From: Rhyacophila brunnea
Lineage: Eukaryota > Arthropoda > Insecta > Trichoptera > Rhyacophilidae
Direction of reading: 5' to 3'
NCBI GenBank assembly: GCA_022495005.1
Contig: JAGYXB010000363.1
Span: 80,035 to 144,034, forward strand
DNA length: 64,000 bases
Within the stretch, counting starts at the first letter, position 1. Every line of letters begins with the position of its first letter. Position numbers and translations under genes: made by a program. A model generated the notes under the pieces. It ran no database searches and was not told where the DNA came from. It saw nothing but the letters and a program-made list of their open reading frames with translations. Of the stretch, positions 21,297 to 31,954 are shown piece after piece.

Positions 21297-22283
21297 ATTA
21301 ACATCATGCATTCGCACTTCGGTGCAAGGTTGCATCACCAGTCCCGTGCGGCTCTGCTCGGGACAAAATGAGGGCTTAAATTCTTTGATCTGGCACACGT
21401 AAGGGTTATGTTAGCCGGCCGCGTATGACGTGGCTGCATATACATAACGGGAGCGGAGGTGGGAATTTTACACACCATGTTCCCTGGCTTTAATATTTTA
21501 ACACATACAATTGTGGCATACAATTAATTATTGTTGTGTCAATACTCGACAAATAATTATTGTTAACACGACAACTAACCAATTCAAGTGGATATTAATA
21601 AATACAAAAATCGCTAAACATAGAATCAATACGATCACTTTTACCTCGAACATCATTTGAAAAACGCTATTATAAAGTATCAAACTGTCTTTAACCTTAG
21701 CGATACGTAGGGGGGCGCCGAATATTCTGGCCTGGGGTCCATGTTTTGGTGTACCTATAAATTATTTTACGTGTGGTGTGCCACGGAATTCTGGGAAGAC
21801 TTTTAGTGTGCCGTGGGTGAGAAAAGGTTGCGGAGCACTGTGTTAGAGTATACGTTTTACAGCTTTGCACTCTTTACTATACTGATACACCTCTTTGCCT
21901 GATTACCTCGCATAAAATTAGATGAAATGATATTTACTTGTATTAATATGTGTAGTAATAAATAAAGAGATAATACTACATTATGTAAAAATATATTTTT
22001 AGAATATATTACACCATTTTCACCCGAGAGCCGGAGTGCAAAGTTATGAAGCATATACTCTACTTGGCAACTACAAAAAGAGGTCGCTATCATTCTTCTA
22101 ACGATGCCGAGTGCTGACGACTGAATAATTCGAGTCGATTTATTTAAAAATACAAAAAACCGGTAAAAATACACGGAATGCCCTTTATTTTACCTTGCGG
22201 AACCCTGGGGTTTCGTTTAATACAATTTAGGAAACACTACTGTAGAATATCACACTGCTCTTACTTATCTTAGTGATAGGTAG

Positions 22284-24754
22284 TATCACTTCCCTCCATT
22301 TTGAATGTGAAAACAAAGAAAAATAGACAATATTCACCATCTGATACCCATATAAATAATATCAAAGAAACCATACTGAGATCGTCAAGACCGTCTTGTT
22401 AGTTAAAAAATATATATTTATATATTATATATACTTAATTTAGATATAACATTAATAATATTATACATAAACCACAAGTTAAAACTAGGTAAGCAAGTAA
22501 TTGTCCCACGGTTAGACGTTAAATTAGAGTATTAAGCTAGATTCCTTTTTGTATCTATTTAGGTTCGATAGGTAACTATTATAATATGTATCTTCTAGAC
22601 TATCAGAGGGTAAGATGTATGGCCACGTGATCAGATGAGAGCCGATGCCGTAGAAAGGGGGAATAAGTTAGTTTGCAATTCTCACATCGGTCTAACACTC
22701 TAACTGATGCCTGCATATTAAATTCGGACGGATAAGCGAGTCCACTGATCACACGATATGGCTTAATAAAACATATAATCCGACACCCTGATAGCCTACC
22801 TGAGAATTAAGTTCGATTTGCTTTTCTCTGTTGTATTTGTTAGATCTTTAGTAGATCTGGAAATATATAAATATGTAAACGAATACATGTGTATGTATCG
22901 TCACCCGAGCGAACTGGAAGACCCGCCTAAACCCATGGATTGCGACCAATGCATTGGTAATAACCCTCTCCTCGGCTGGGCGGACTAAAGAGACGCATGC
23001 TGGTGTCTACATCGTTCCTTTAGGTGTGATGCTTGATTACAGGCCGATATGACGTCTGCCTCCCTTTTCGGTTCCTGAGATTCGCGACTCACGTTCTAAA
23101 TAGGTTGGATGTGGCGAGTCATAGCCCCGATCGTGTCACCCTCTAGAACGAACGCCTAGACCTTAGACACTCTGATTCTGGAGAAGTCTATTGATGAAAT
23201 AACTTGTAGAATACTGAATAGAGTAATAGAAACCTGATTAAAGTAAACATTCCGAGGCTGGAATATATGAGTCATTATTGAACTAAAAGTAGGTAATTGA
23301 AATAAATGTAAAACTAAACACTGTATACGATATTCCTATACCCAACGGTTGGTCAAGTGGTGGGAACGGCGGCCTATTTGAGACCAAGGATTATGTTCAC
23401 GCCAAAATCCAGAGGGGTCGAATAGTCACCACCTCGGACTTCGGGTCTTATACCTGGAGTACCTTTTATGGGTGTAGAGTGGCCTGAACACGCCCTTTGC
23501 CTCGTAGTCAAATAAACTGCACCGAGCCGCACCCTTGATCACCCAGAGGGACGTTTCTTTCCAGAAATAAGTCCCACGGCCCGTGTCTTTGAGACTGAGG
23601 ACACGGTTCATGGAAGACCAGGTGTGAATAAGTAAGAAAGTATGCGAGACGACGAATGCAATTGGGCTTCGCCACTTAACCAGTATAAAAAGTGACCAAC
23701 TGTCGCTAACAATAATGTATGAAACATGTCAGTAGAATGTATAGAAAAAAAACCGCCAATAAATTGTAATAGGTACCATATTGCATAAAGAATGAATGGG
23801 AAAAATAACTTGTATTGTGACTGAGAGGGAGGAATGTTAGATAGTGCAAGGAGAAGAAAAAGAGTTGTTAGAAAATAATTAAATAATGTTGAATATCTGC
23901 TGGCAACAATGCCATAATTTTGACCGTTGGAGATATTGCAACGTCGCCTTGAAAAAAAACCGTTGAAAGCGGAAGACAAAATGGCGGCAGTGTTCGGAAA
24001 ACAGCCAAACAAGAAACGCACAAATCTTGTCCTCCGTAAAACAAATTATAAAAAAACGTAACAATTATATAACATCCACTTAAATATACCCTACCGTTTA
24101 TAAAACAAATTCCGGTGTGTTATTCTGCCCAACCCAAATCCTAAAAACCATACTAAAGATAAAAGTGACAGTTTACTAATTACTAACCAAAAATTATGTT
24201 ACCCACCTTCAAAAACAACTGAAACTGAGCTAGACCAGAAGTGTGATGGCTTATCATGTGGCGCCCAACGTGGGGCGCCACTTATCATTTCCCTCCATTT
24301 TGCATGTGAATTTCAACTGTCACTTTGTGTTTTGTTATGGTTTTTTTTCGTCTGGATTCGGGATGTAAGGTGGATAATTAACACACCGGAATTGTTTCGG
24401 AAACGACGAGGTTTATTTGATGATAATATATACTAGATTACTACATTTTATATAATTTATTTTACGGTTGGCGAAAAGTGCGTAGCGCGAACGAACAGTG
24501 TTTTCTCTCTGCTGTCAAAGACGCTTCTCCCACTCAAAACAAAACGGTTACACTTCCGAGCCGGGCACAAATGCGGGGTTGCCATTCGTATTTTTTTTTG
24601 GCAATGTTGCCGGTCAGATATTTATTAGACAGATATTAAACATTATTTAATTATTTTCGCAATCAGCCGTTACTATTTGTTGGCTTCGATACCGATTCGG
24701 GCCTCTCAAGATACACAAAGACATCCCCAAATGGGAACATACGGGGCTGTCACA
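22284..24754 (-). mobile_element. Gypsy-like LTR retroelement remnant inserted in the outer MITE
   Basis: The ends are flanked by GTAG (22280-22283 and 24755-24758), and removing the insert restores the MITE sequence GATAGGTAGG. On the minus strand it starts TGTGACAGCCCCG (24754). The first long terminal repeat appears to run to 24283 (472 bp), ending GGAGGGAAATGATA. A two-base gap and a tRNA-like primer site follow. At the far end, 22284, the minus strand again ends AAAATGGAGGGAAGTGATA, but the match to the first repeat is only about 30 bases, so the 3' repeat is mostly deleted or diverged. No gag or pol frame remains. Confidence 0.55.
24258..24281 (-). other. Palindromic primer-binding-site-like sequence
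   Basis: The 24 bases are a near-perfect palindrome. On the plus strand 24259-24276 reads TGGCGCCCAACGTGGGGC, identical to the primer site that pairs with the 3' end of tRNA-Lys in many LTR elements. On the minus strand, the orientation that fits the adjacent LTR, two bases differ (TGGCGCCCCACGTTGGGC). CTTATCA occurs on both sides (24250-24256 and 24281-24287). Confidence 0.45.
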
Positions 24755-24939
24755 GTAGGTACCCGACAAGTATCTTGGCCTGGGCGCTCCCTTTCGGATA
24801 TGGGGGCCATAACTATCGCTAATGGCGAATACTAGCTGTTAAGATTAGAAACGTTTAATAACCCAAAAAATCGCCGGAGCTTAAGCTACGACTTACGGTG
24901 GTGTCTTTACTAAGCCTTTCTAAACCAGAGACACCATCG

Positions 24940-25272
24940 GAGAAATATGAAGCTTGCAATTTGAGACTTTTTTTGATAATTTACAATTTCAACTGTATTA
25001 AATAATATCTGAAAACATTAAAAGGATTTTTAATGATTTTTTATTTTACGTCAAAGATAAACCTACAATGAAACGTCCCCATCTTATTATGACATATTTT
25101 ATGGTCATATATTATTTATTATTAAAATTTATTTTATTAAAATTTCTATGATGTCATGAAGAGATTTTTGACTAATTCATAGTTTTTTATAGGCTTAATA
25201 TTTATTTTAAATAACATCGATTTTAATAAATATATAAATGTTTATAAATTGAAATCCTTTTTATTTATATCG
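24940..25272 (+). repeat. AT-rich repeat, copy of the 14912 family without its TTAA end
   Basis: Shares AAGCTTGCAATTTGAGACTTTTT, TGATAATTTACAATTTCAAC, GATTTTTGACTAATTCATAG and the tail TTTTTATTTATATC with 14912-15320. Confidence 0.6.
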
Positions 25273-25999
25273 CGTTTTCAATCGTTTTATACGGCGGAAT
25301 CGATGTGAATAGGTATAGTCTGAGTGCTAAATAAGCAACACTGAACATTTGCCATGGTACGGTCTGGCCGGTTAAGGGAAAGTGATGTACCTAAGTATGT
25401 ATTTTATTATTGAAAGTGACCCCTATTACATACAATTTCATCAAAATTAAGAATCTTTTAGAGGTACTTTGATCAAATTATACTCCATGTATCTTGCCGA
25501 ACATTTTTTTTCGTTAACCAAACAATTTTGACAGATTTTCTCTTTTAAATTGGTTTTTTTGTTACTCATTCATGCAGGTATCTTGTTTTGAGTATGAATT
25601 ATTTTTAATTCTGAATGAATGCCGTCCAGATGAAAACGATTGATAACACGTGATACCAATCATCGAAGAGGAGTATAATGAGAAGTGCATATCGATGTTA
25701 TTCTACCGGCTCGCTCGAACCGGTTGTCATTATGTCATAAGTCTGATTGTTATTGAATTGAATGAAACCTATAATGTTATTTTTTAATAATGAAATGTTA
25801 TTATGTAGATATATTACTTCCAATCTATTTTATTTCCTCTCAAAGTCCTCTCTATACAATAATAATAAAATTATTGTGAGAAATATTTTATTCTTCATTT
25901 GTGTTGTTGGCACCGTGGCCTTCAATAGATAAAAGAATAAAGTGTTTATTTAAAAACGGTTCAGTAACGGGAAAAAAATCAATAATATATCTATGTATT

Positions 26000-26060
26000 T
26001 AACACACCCACGTTGGCCTAGTGCGTAGAGTAGCCGTCTTTATATAAGTTGTTTGTTCTA
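26000..26060 (+). repeat. SINE-like head (A-box-bearing) fragment
   Basis: CACGTTGGCCTAGTGCGTAGAGTAGCCG resembles a tRNA-type A box in a SINE head. No matching B box follows directly, and a SINE body of the 4107 family appears only at 26385. Confidence 0.3.
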
Positions 26061-26384
26061 CCAAGGTGCAGAACTAACCTTCCAATTGAGAGGGCAACAA
26101 CTATGTTTAATCAAATCGCTTCGGATATTGATATATTCCACTTACGTGAGGTGACTTCATTTGGACGTTTTTTTATAAGTTTTTAAGATAGGGTCATCAA
26201 CCTAGTAGTGTGCTTACGTGTAGTTTTATTTTTGTTATTTTATTTCTTATTTTATTACTTATTGTATTATTAACTCACATTGCCCTGTATTTTTATTTGA
26301 AAAATTGTTAACACTTATATCGTGAATGCTTTGAATTTATAATTTGTTATGTTCATTATATATAAAATAAATAAATTTGAATTT

Positions 26385-26530
26385 GATAAGTACGAAGAAC
26401 GATGGTCAAAATGTCTGTCGTTTTCTAAACGTGTGTTTGATCCAGCGCAAGGACCCAATTGCTTAGGCGAATGACTAACAACTATTTCTCGTAAAAAATC
26501 TATTAATTCAATCTCCACTCCGTGATCTCC
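26385..26530 (+). mobile_element. SINE body, degenerate copy of the 4107 family
   Basis: Contains GTGTTTGATCCAGCGCAAG (B-box region), GGCGAATGACTAACAACTAT, TTCTCGTAAAAAATCT and CTCCACTCCGTGA in the family order. Confidence 0.55.
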
Positions 26531-26734
26531 GCTTAGGAGCGAACATAGTTATTTACTTATTCAGTATTTAAATAGTCATCAGTAAATAATTAGTAAATAC
26601 TCCCATGGTTATGTACCTATGTCATGTCATGTTGGCAATTTGAAGTTATTTTACAGATTAGCTAATAAGTATTAAAAATCGTTCATTAATAGATCAATAA
26701 TTATAATGTGTAATACTTTCACGGTTACTTTCTA

Positions 26735-26850
26735 TCGTAATAGATTCTTGGGCTTCCGCCTTATCTACTTCGTATAACTCTTGATAATGGCCTCTTCAAC
26801 GAACCCGAAACGTCGAGGAAAGAAGGAATCTATTACAATCAATAATTACT
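26735..26850 (+). repeat. Possible Penelope-like element end
   Basis: Contains CTTGATAATGGCC...ACCCGAAACGTCGAGG, resembling the conserved GATGATGGCC...GGCCGAAACGTCG stretch at Penelope-type element ends. It also resembles the core of a hammerhead ribozyme, but CUGAUGA is not intact. No protein remains. Confidence 0.3.
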
Positions 26851-28209
26851 AATGGAATTGTCACGACTCAGCTTCATCAATATAACACAACAACGAAATA
26901 AAGGCGCCGTATATATTATTATATCTAGCGACACGACGGCATGAAAAGGCGCCTTTATTTGAGCATGTGCATGATGTAGACCGTTCAAAATTTTGTCACT
27001 GTTTCCACGCGATCATTACGCATACAATTTTACCTATCCCCTCCTCGACTTAGCTAACGTGCGAGCCGGATTTGCTGTACATGACAGAATTATTCTCGAT
27101 CAGATTTTTAACATAAAATATATTTTAGCATGGAACATGCTTTACCCGTAAACACCCAGGCGTAATCATCAACATGAGTAATAAGTAACGAAAATAGCGG
27201 GGACTGCGGGCGACTTCAGAGTACAGTTTTGCCACGTCTACTGAAATTTCAGTAGATCTACTGATATTTTTTGCCAATATAATGAATTTTTGATTTATTT
27301 TCGAAATTCAAGAAATCTACTGATATTTGTGTTTTTTCAATATTTGTAAGTTAACTGATGATTTTTTTAATAAAAAACTTAAAAATGATTAACGCACGCC
27401 TTTTTTATGTATGACGCTTCCAAATGGACAAAGAAAGCAATGTTACTCTACTCAAGAGTGCCATTTTACCCACTGACATCATCATTGTTTATAATAAAAT
27501 AATGTTGTTTATTAGGTATCTATTTTTTTTACATTTTATAACAATATTTTAATCTATCACATAACAACAAGCATTTCAAAGGTTTACAAAAGCCTCATGT
27601 CTACTCAATAGTTTTATTATTGTTATTTTTCATAATTATTATATGAGCATATTATTATTATGAAGTGCATGAAAATCGTTTTCTGCACAATGTCAGTTCT
27701 ATCCATATTTTAAAATCATAATTATCTAATATACCTATTGCATTTTCCAAAATCTAGTGATTTTTTATAGAATCTACTTTCTTTTTTTTGTCAAAATCAA
27801 CTGAAATTTTAAATTTTGACTTGGCAACCCTGGTAATGTAGTCTGTTCCGCGCCCCGCAACCTCAATTCCTTCGACGAAATTGATTGTAAAAATTACATA
27901 ACTTATTTCAGCTATCATAAACCCATGTCCATTACTTCTAACGATTATGTGGAGCAAAAATAAAATAAAATCATTTACGTTCGGTAATTTCTTTATTCAT
28001 AGTTAGGCATCAACATTACTATATAAATTCATAAATTTTAATTTTTAGAAAAGTAAAATTGTTTGAATCCATTGGGATAAATTTTCTGTCGAATTTGGTC
28101 AACCAGGTTTCAGAGAATCAGTAGGCAAAGCATGTTTCATGTTTAATAATTTTAGCCGTCAGGGTTTAACTAACCATCATCAGCTTTTTAATTTATTTAT
28201 CGTTGCTAA

Positions 28210-28528
28210 GAGCCGTTTCAGACGGAACACCGGTGTCGCTCTCGTATATAATAAGGAGGCCTTTGTATTCGAATAAAGGGGCCTTTGTATTATGTTTATG
28301 AACGCCCCAGAGCTAATGAGTCGACACATAATTTTGCGTTATAAATTAGAACATAAAACTGGCTGCGGTAATAAAAACAAGTGTATCGGCGGCTTGACAA
28401 TGTAGTGGCCGGCGGAAAAGTGTACCGGACACGCGTTGACTCATTAGCTCTGGGACGTTCATAAACATAATACAAAGGCCTCCTTATTATATACGAGCGC
28501 GACACCGGTGTCCCGTCTGAAACGGCCC
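28210..28528. mobile_element. 319-bp MITE with about 70-bp inverted ends, Harbinger-like
   Basis: The ends read GAGCCGTTTCAGACGG and CCGTCTGAAACGGCCC; the inverted match continues through ACACCGGTGTCGC and ATATAATAAGGAGGCCTTTG. It is flanked by TAA at 28207-28209 and 28529-28531. A TAA duplication with a GGGCC/GGCC start is typical of PIF/Harbinger MITEs. Confidence 0.82.
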
Positions 28529-29274
28529 TAAAATGTCCGACAGTTTAATGTATTTAACTGTCAAGAAAAAATTACTCATTGAATCACTAAATGCAACGTG
28601 ATCTGTGATCACACCGCGACCGGTCAGCCGGTGGTGATGATTGTAAGCCGATGATTGACCCGTCGTAAATAGGCCATCACCATACCTACATGGTCGCTTC
28701 TTGTTTCTATGCAAATTGCATCACTCTCGACGTAACAATATGCCATACGAGTTTGTGTCATTTCTTATCCAGTTTTTAATTGAAGTAAAAGTAAATAAAT
28801 AATTAGTGTACCAATAACAACCGTTAAATTGTAACTATATTATTATTATTAATAATAATATCTCTAACTACAATATTGCTTCAATATTATTGTGCGTTTA
28901 GAGTTACAATGTCGTATCGGCTTATTGTCACAACTAAAATTATTAATGCTAACAACTTGGTTATTACCTACTAAAACCTTTTGGAACTGACGTGTGTGTT
29001 GTCGAGTCCTTCATTCAGGCATTTTCATGTTGAGAGAGACATTTTAGGGGTCGGCAAAAAGTTTAAAAATGATTAACACGAATTTGGATTTGTTAACCCT
29101 GCGCAGAGTTATAATTTATTACAATTGGGCAAGCGTTGGTTTTATGACATTGATGAGCTACTCTCGATATTCCTTCTTCATATTTTTTGTCATCATCTTT
29201 ATCGTAGGTACCATAAATAATATTATTATATTAGTTCAAATAAATTAGGATTCGGACTTCCTCTAAAACATAAA

Positions 29275-30108
29275 ATGCGCGTGTTTGAACATGTACCTAA
29301 TGCCGGGTCTACACCGACAACAAGTCGCGCGACAACTCGTTAAATTTTACGATAAGCTTGATTTGTCGCGCGACTTGTTGCCGGTGTGGACCAGGCATAA
29401 CGTTAATCAAAAAAATTCGGTTAGGTACATGTTCAAACACGCACGATAACATCATGTTACTCCCTACTTTAATTATAGTTTGTAAATTTATGGCTACGGC
29501 CGTATGTTGTAGCTTAACCACTGGAGAATGCCAAAAGAAATGGAGTATTCCAAAAAAACACTACCTTATTCTTAGGTCAATAATTATTATAAAGCAATCA
29601 TTATTCGTAGGATGTTTATCACACTTGAATGGTCAAAGACATAGCTTATAATAAGTATCTTTAGAATTATCTTCAAATATGTTAATCTTGCCCATTTTTT
29701 GAATAATAAAATGCCTAATTCTTGTCAAATTTGGGATCACAGAGATTATCAATATAATTTTTTATCGTAAATATTTCACTATAATAATGTCGACATAAAT
29801 TATACTGATGGTTTTATAAATGCGTTTAAAAATTAATAAATGTAAAAAATCTTAACACCACTGCACATTTATGTACTGAAATATGACTATATTCTAAAAC
29901 ATTAGAGCGAGAGGTTTAAAAGAATACTATTTTATGTAATAAAAATACTTTATGCAGTCATCAAATGTTTAAAATAAATATAAAGGATAATAAGGCTTCC
30001 CAATTATATAAATAGATTATCTACAACGTTTAAGGAATGTCCAGGATTATGCTTTGAAAATGCAATAAAAGTTCCATTTTGACCTACGCTGAGCATGTCC
30101 GCCCTTAA
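29275..30108. repeat. TTAA-palindrome family, one full arm plus a 21-bp stub of the other
   Basis: The long arm runs from about 29418 to the TTAA at 30105-30108 (GCATGTCCGCCCTTAAG). To the left of the centre only the short inverted stub GCGCGTGTTTGAACATGTACC (29277-29297) remains. A 97-bp hairpin MITE is inserted between stub and arm. Confidence 0.78.
29301..29397. mobile_element. 97-bp hairpin MITE
   Basis: The ends TGCCGGGTCTACACCG and CGGTGTGGACCAGGCA are inverted, with AACAAGTCGCGCGACAA repeated in inverted order inside. TAA flanks both sides (29298-29300 and 29398-29400). It interrupts the centre of the palindrome-family copy and is therefore younger. Confidence 0.8.
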
Positions 30109-31207
30109 GTACTAAATTGAAAAATATCTTGAAATAAGTGTGAGTAAAAGTAAAAATAATTAATGAAAAGAATTTTTTTTCGAACTATTTTTACGAGAGC
30201 AATAATTCGAGCTAAAATTAGATATTTTTCAGTTGGGACGAAAGGCCATACAGATTCTACAATGCAGGCAACACTCGACAAATCACATTCAAATTTATAA
30301 ATAAGATAAAATATCTTACGCGAGCTACCGAAAATGCCGCCGCGAGCTACCGGTAGCTCCCTAGCGACCGTTTGGCGATCACTGATTTAGAGTATTTAGA
30401 ATAAAATTGATGCTGCTTGTCGTTTAACACAAAAAGAAAACAAAAACGTGTTTTACGTATTTATGGATAAATTGGAAATATACGACTCAATTATAGTATG
30501 ATAGTTTCCAATCTGAAGTCTATTAAGTGTTATGAAACGAAAATCGCACAATAGAAAATAATATTCTTCCGTGATTTCCTGGACAAACTTATATCGAGTA
30601 CATGGGATAGTAGGCGACCTGTCGACCTTTTACTGAGCCGACAGCACTTTCTTCTGATCTCTTCTTGAAGAAAATGTATTTCTCAGCGTTATAAGTTTCT
30701 CGTTGAGTAATAAATTAAATTATACTAAAAATTATACGTCTCTAGTTAAGACGAACACAAAGATATTTAATTGTGGTAATAAAAACGCCAACATTGCGAT
30801 TAGCAGGTATAGAAGACTGCTAAAAAAATTCTCTACAGTTAGAATGTAATAAATAATTATTTTAATGTCTATTGTTATTATTATCAAAGCATCTTGGCTT
30901 CTTGATATAAATTCAATCATTGTCGCAACTAGGGATTGCAATACCGGTATTTTAAAACCGGTTTTCAATTATTTATCGATAACGAAATACCGGTTTCAAA
31001 AATTCGAAATACCGGTATTAATTTGTTTTCAAAAATGAATTAATGTTATTTTTTCATTATTTACTACTATATTGTATAAATATGTAGTGTAGAAATAATT
31101 GTATGCTGCCAAAATGCAAATATATTGACTGAAACCAACAAAAGTTACATAATATTATAACAAAATCCCTCAAATATACCTACCTATAGAATTATTGTCG
31201 CTATGAA
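30109..31207. other. 1.1 kb spacer between two outward-pointing palindrome arms
   Basis: The left arm ends in TTAA at 30108 and the right arm starts in TTAA at 31208, so the terminal ends face each other across this spacer. It contains the ACCGG-repeat hAT-like piece at 30929-31020. No gene was recognised. Confidence 0.4.
30929..31020 (+). mobile_element. hAT-like terminal fragment (TAGGGATTGCAATACCGG)
   Basis: CTAGGGATTGCAATACCGG is followed by repeated ATACCGGTATT words. The same words recur at 34565-34615, and an inverted end GCATCCCTA with GGTATCGGTACC lies at 50888-50935. TAGGGxTG ends are common in hAT elements. No complete copy is present. Confidence 0.35.
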
Positions 31208-31954
31208 TTAAGGGTGGACATGCTCGTCGTAGGTCAAAATTGAGTTTTTATTGTATTTTCAAACCATGATCCTGGACACTCCTTAAACGTCGTAGATAAT
31301 CTATTTATATAATTTTGAAGCCTTTTTATCCCTCATATTTATTTTAAACATTTGATGACTGCATAAAGTATTTTTGTTACATAAAATAGTATTCTTTTAA
31401 ACCTCTCGCTCTAATGTTTTAGAATATAGTCATATTTCGGTACATAACTGTGCAGTGGTGTTAAGATTTTTTACATTTATTAATTTTTAAACGCATTTAT
31501 AAAACCATTAGTATAATTTATTACGAGATAATTTTAGTAAAATATTCACGATAAAAAAATTATATTGATAATCTCTGTGATCCCAAATTTGACAAGAATT
31601 AGGCATTTTATTATTCAAAAATCGGCAATATTAACACATTTGAAGATAATTCTAAAGATACTCAATATAAGCTATGTCTTTGACCATTTAAGTGTGATAA
31701 ACACCCTATGAATAATGATTGCTTTATAATAATTATTGACCTAAGAATAAGGTAGTATTTTTTTGAAATACGCCATTTCTATTGGCATTTCTCAGTGGTT
31801 AAGCTACAACATACGGCCGTAGCCATAAATTTACAAACTATAATTAAAGTAGGGAGTAAAATTATTTTAACGCGCGTGTTTGAACATGTACCTAACCGAT
31901 TTTTTTTAATTTTTTTTAAACGGTACATGTTCAAACACGCGCGTCAATATCATT
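31208..31954. repeat. TTAA-palindrome family, one full arm plus a short stub of the other
   Basis: Starts TTAAGGGTGGACATGCTCG and runs the full arm to GTGTTTGAACATGTACC. It then crosses the A/T-rich centre into about 35 bases of the opposite arm and stops at CAATATCATT. Confidence 0.8.

Larger units (their letters stand above)
16495..21479 (+). mobile_element. R1-clade non-LTR retrotransposon, near full length (4985 bp)
   Basis: It is bounded by a perfect 12-bp target duplication, TTCCCTGGCTTT (16483-16494 and 21480-21491). The layout is a 300-bp 5' leader, ORF1 (gag-like with zinc knuckles), ORF2 (endonuclease-reverse transcriptase) overlapping by ATGA, and a 183-bp 3' leader. There is no poly(A) tail: the 3' end reads CACACCATG. 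The overlap, the CCHC clusters in ORF1 and the single CCHC at the end of ORF2 are R1-clade features. It is inserted in a MITE, not in rDNA. Higher GC than the surroundings marks it as recent. Confidence 0.92.
16371..21752 (+). mobile_element. CATGGCCCCCACA-family MITE inside the hAT element, split by an R1-clade LINE
   Basis: The left piece (16371-16494) reads GCCCCCCAAGCTCAGG, AAGTGAGATAAACACA, AAAAAAGTCGCCTGCG. The right piece (21492-21752) reads GTGTCAATACTCGACAA, ACCTCGAACATCATTTG, CTTAGCGATACGTAGGGGGG and ends near GGCCTGGGGTCC. Joined at one copy of TTCCCTGGCTTT, the halves align base for base with the copy at 43782-44182. Confidence 0.75.
15689..21840. mobile_element. Non-autonomous hAT element with perfect 8-bp duplication, carrying nested insertions
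   Basis: The 15-bp ends CAGTGCTCCGCAACC and GGTTGCGGAGCACTG are perfect inverted repeats. They are flanked by the same 8 bases, TGTTAGAG, at 15681-15688 and 21841-21848. Subterminal GTGTGCCGCG words occur at both ends. Without the inserted material the element is about 0.77 kb, too short for a transposase. End sequence and duplication length are those of the hAT superfamily. Confidence 0.88.
15478..24811 (+). mobile_element. Outermost MITE copy (CATGGCCCCCACA family), broken by later insertions
   Basis: The left piece at 15478-15640 has GCTGACAGGGCTCTAGCCTGG, GTGGGTCGACCAG and GAGATAAACACA. The middle piece at 22217-22283 has ACTACTGTAGAATATCACAC and ATCTTAGTGATAGGTAG. The right piece at 24755-24811 has TACCCGACAAG and ends TGGGGGCCATA. 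In order these rebuild the family consensus seen at 43782-44182. The stretches 15641-15680 and 21849-22216 belong to none of the elements I can name and may be a further insertion. Confidence 0.6.

Noticed and set aside
29358..29651. Open frames recurring in the palindrome arms (also 31795-32019 and 35434-35634)
   Set aside because: They are the same arm read in several copies; no domain likeness, and they shift between copies.
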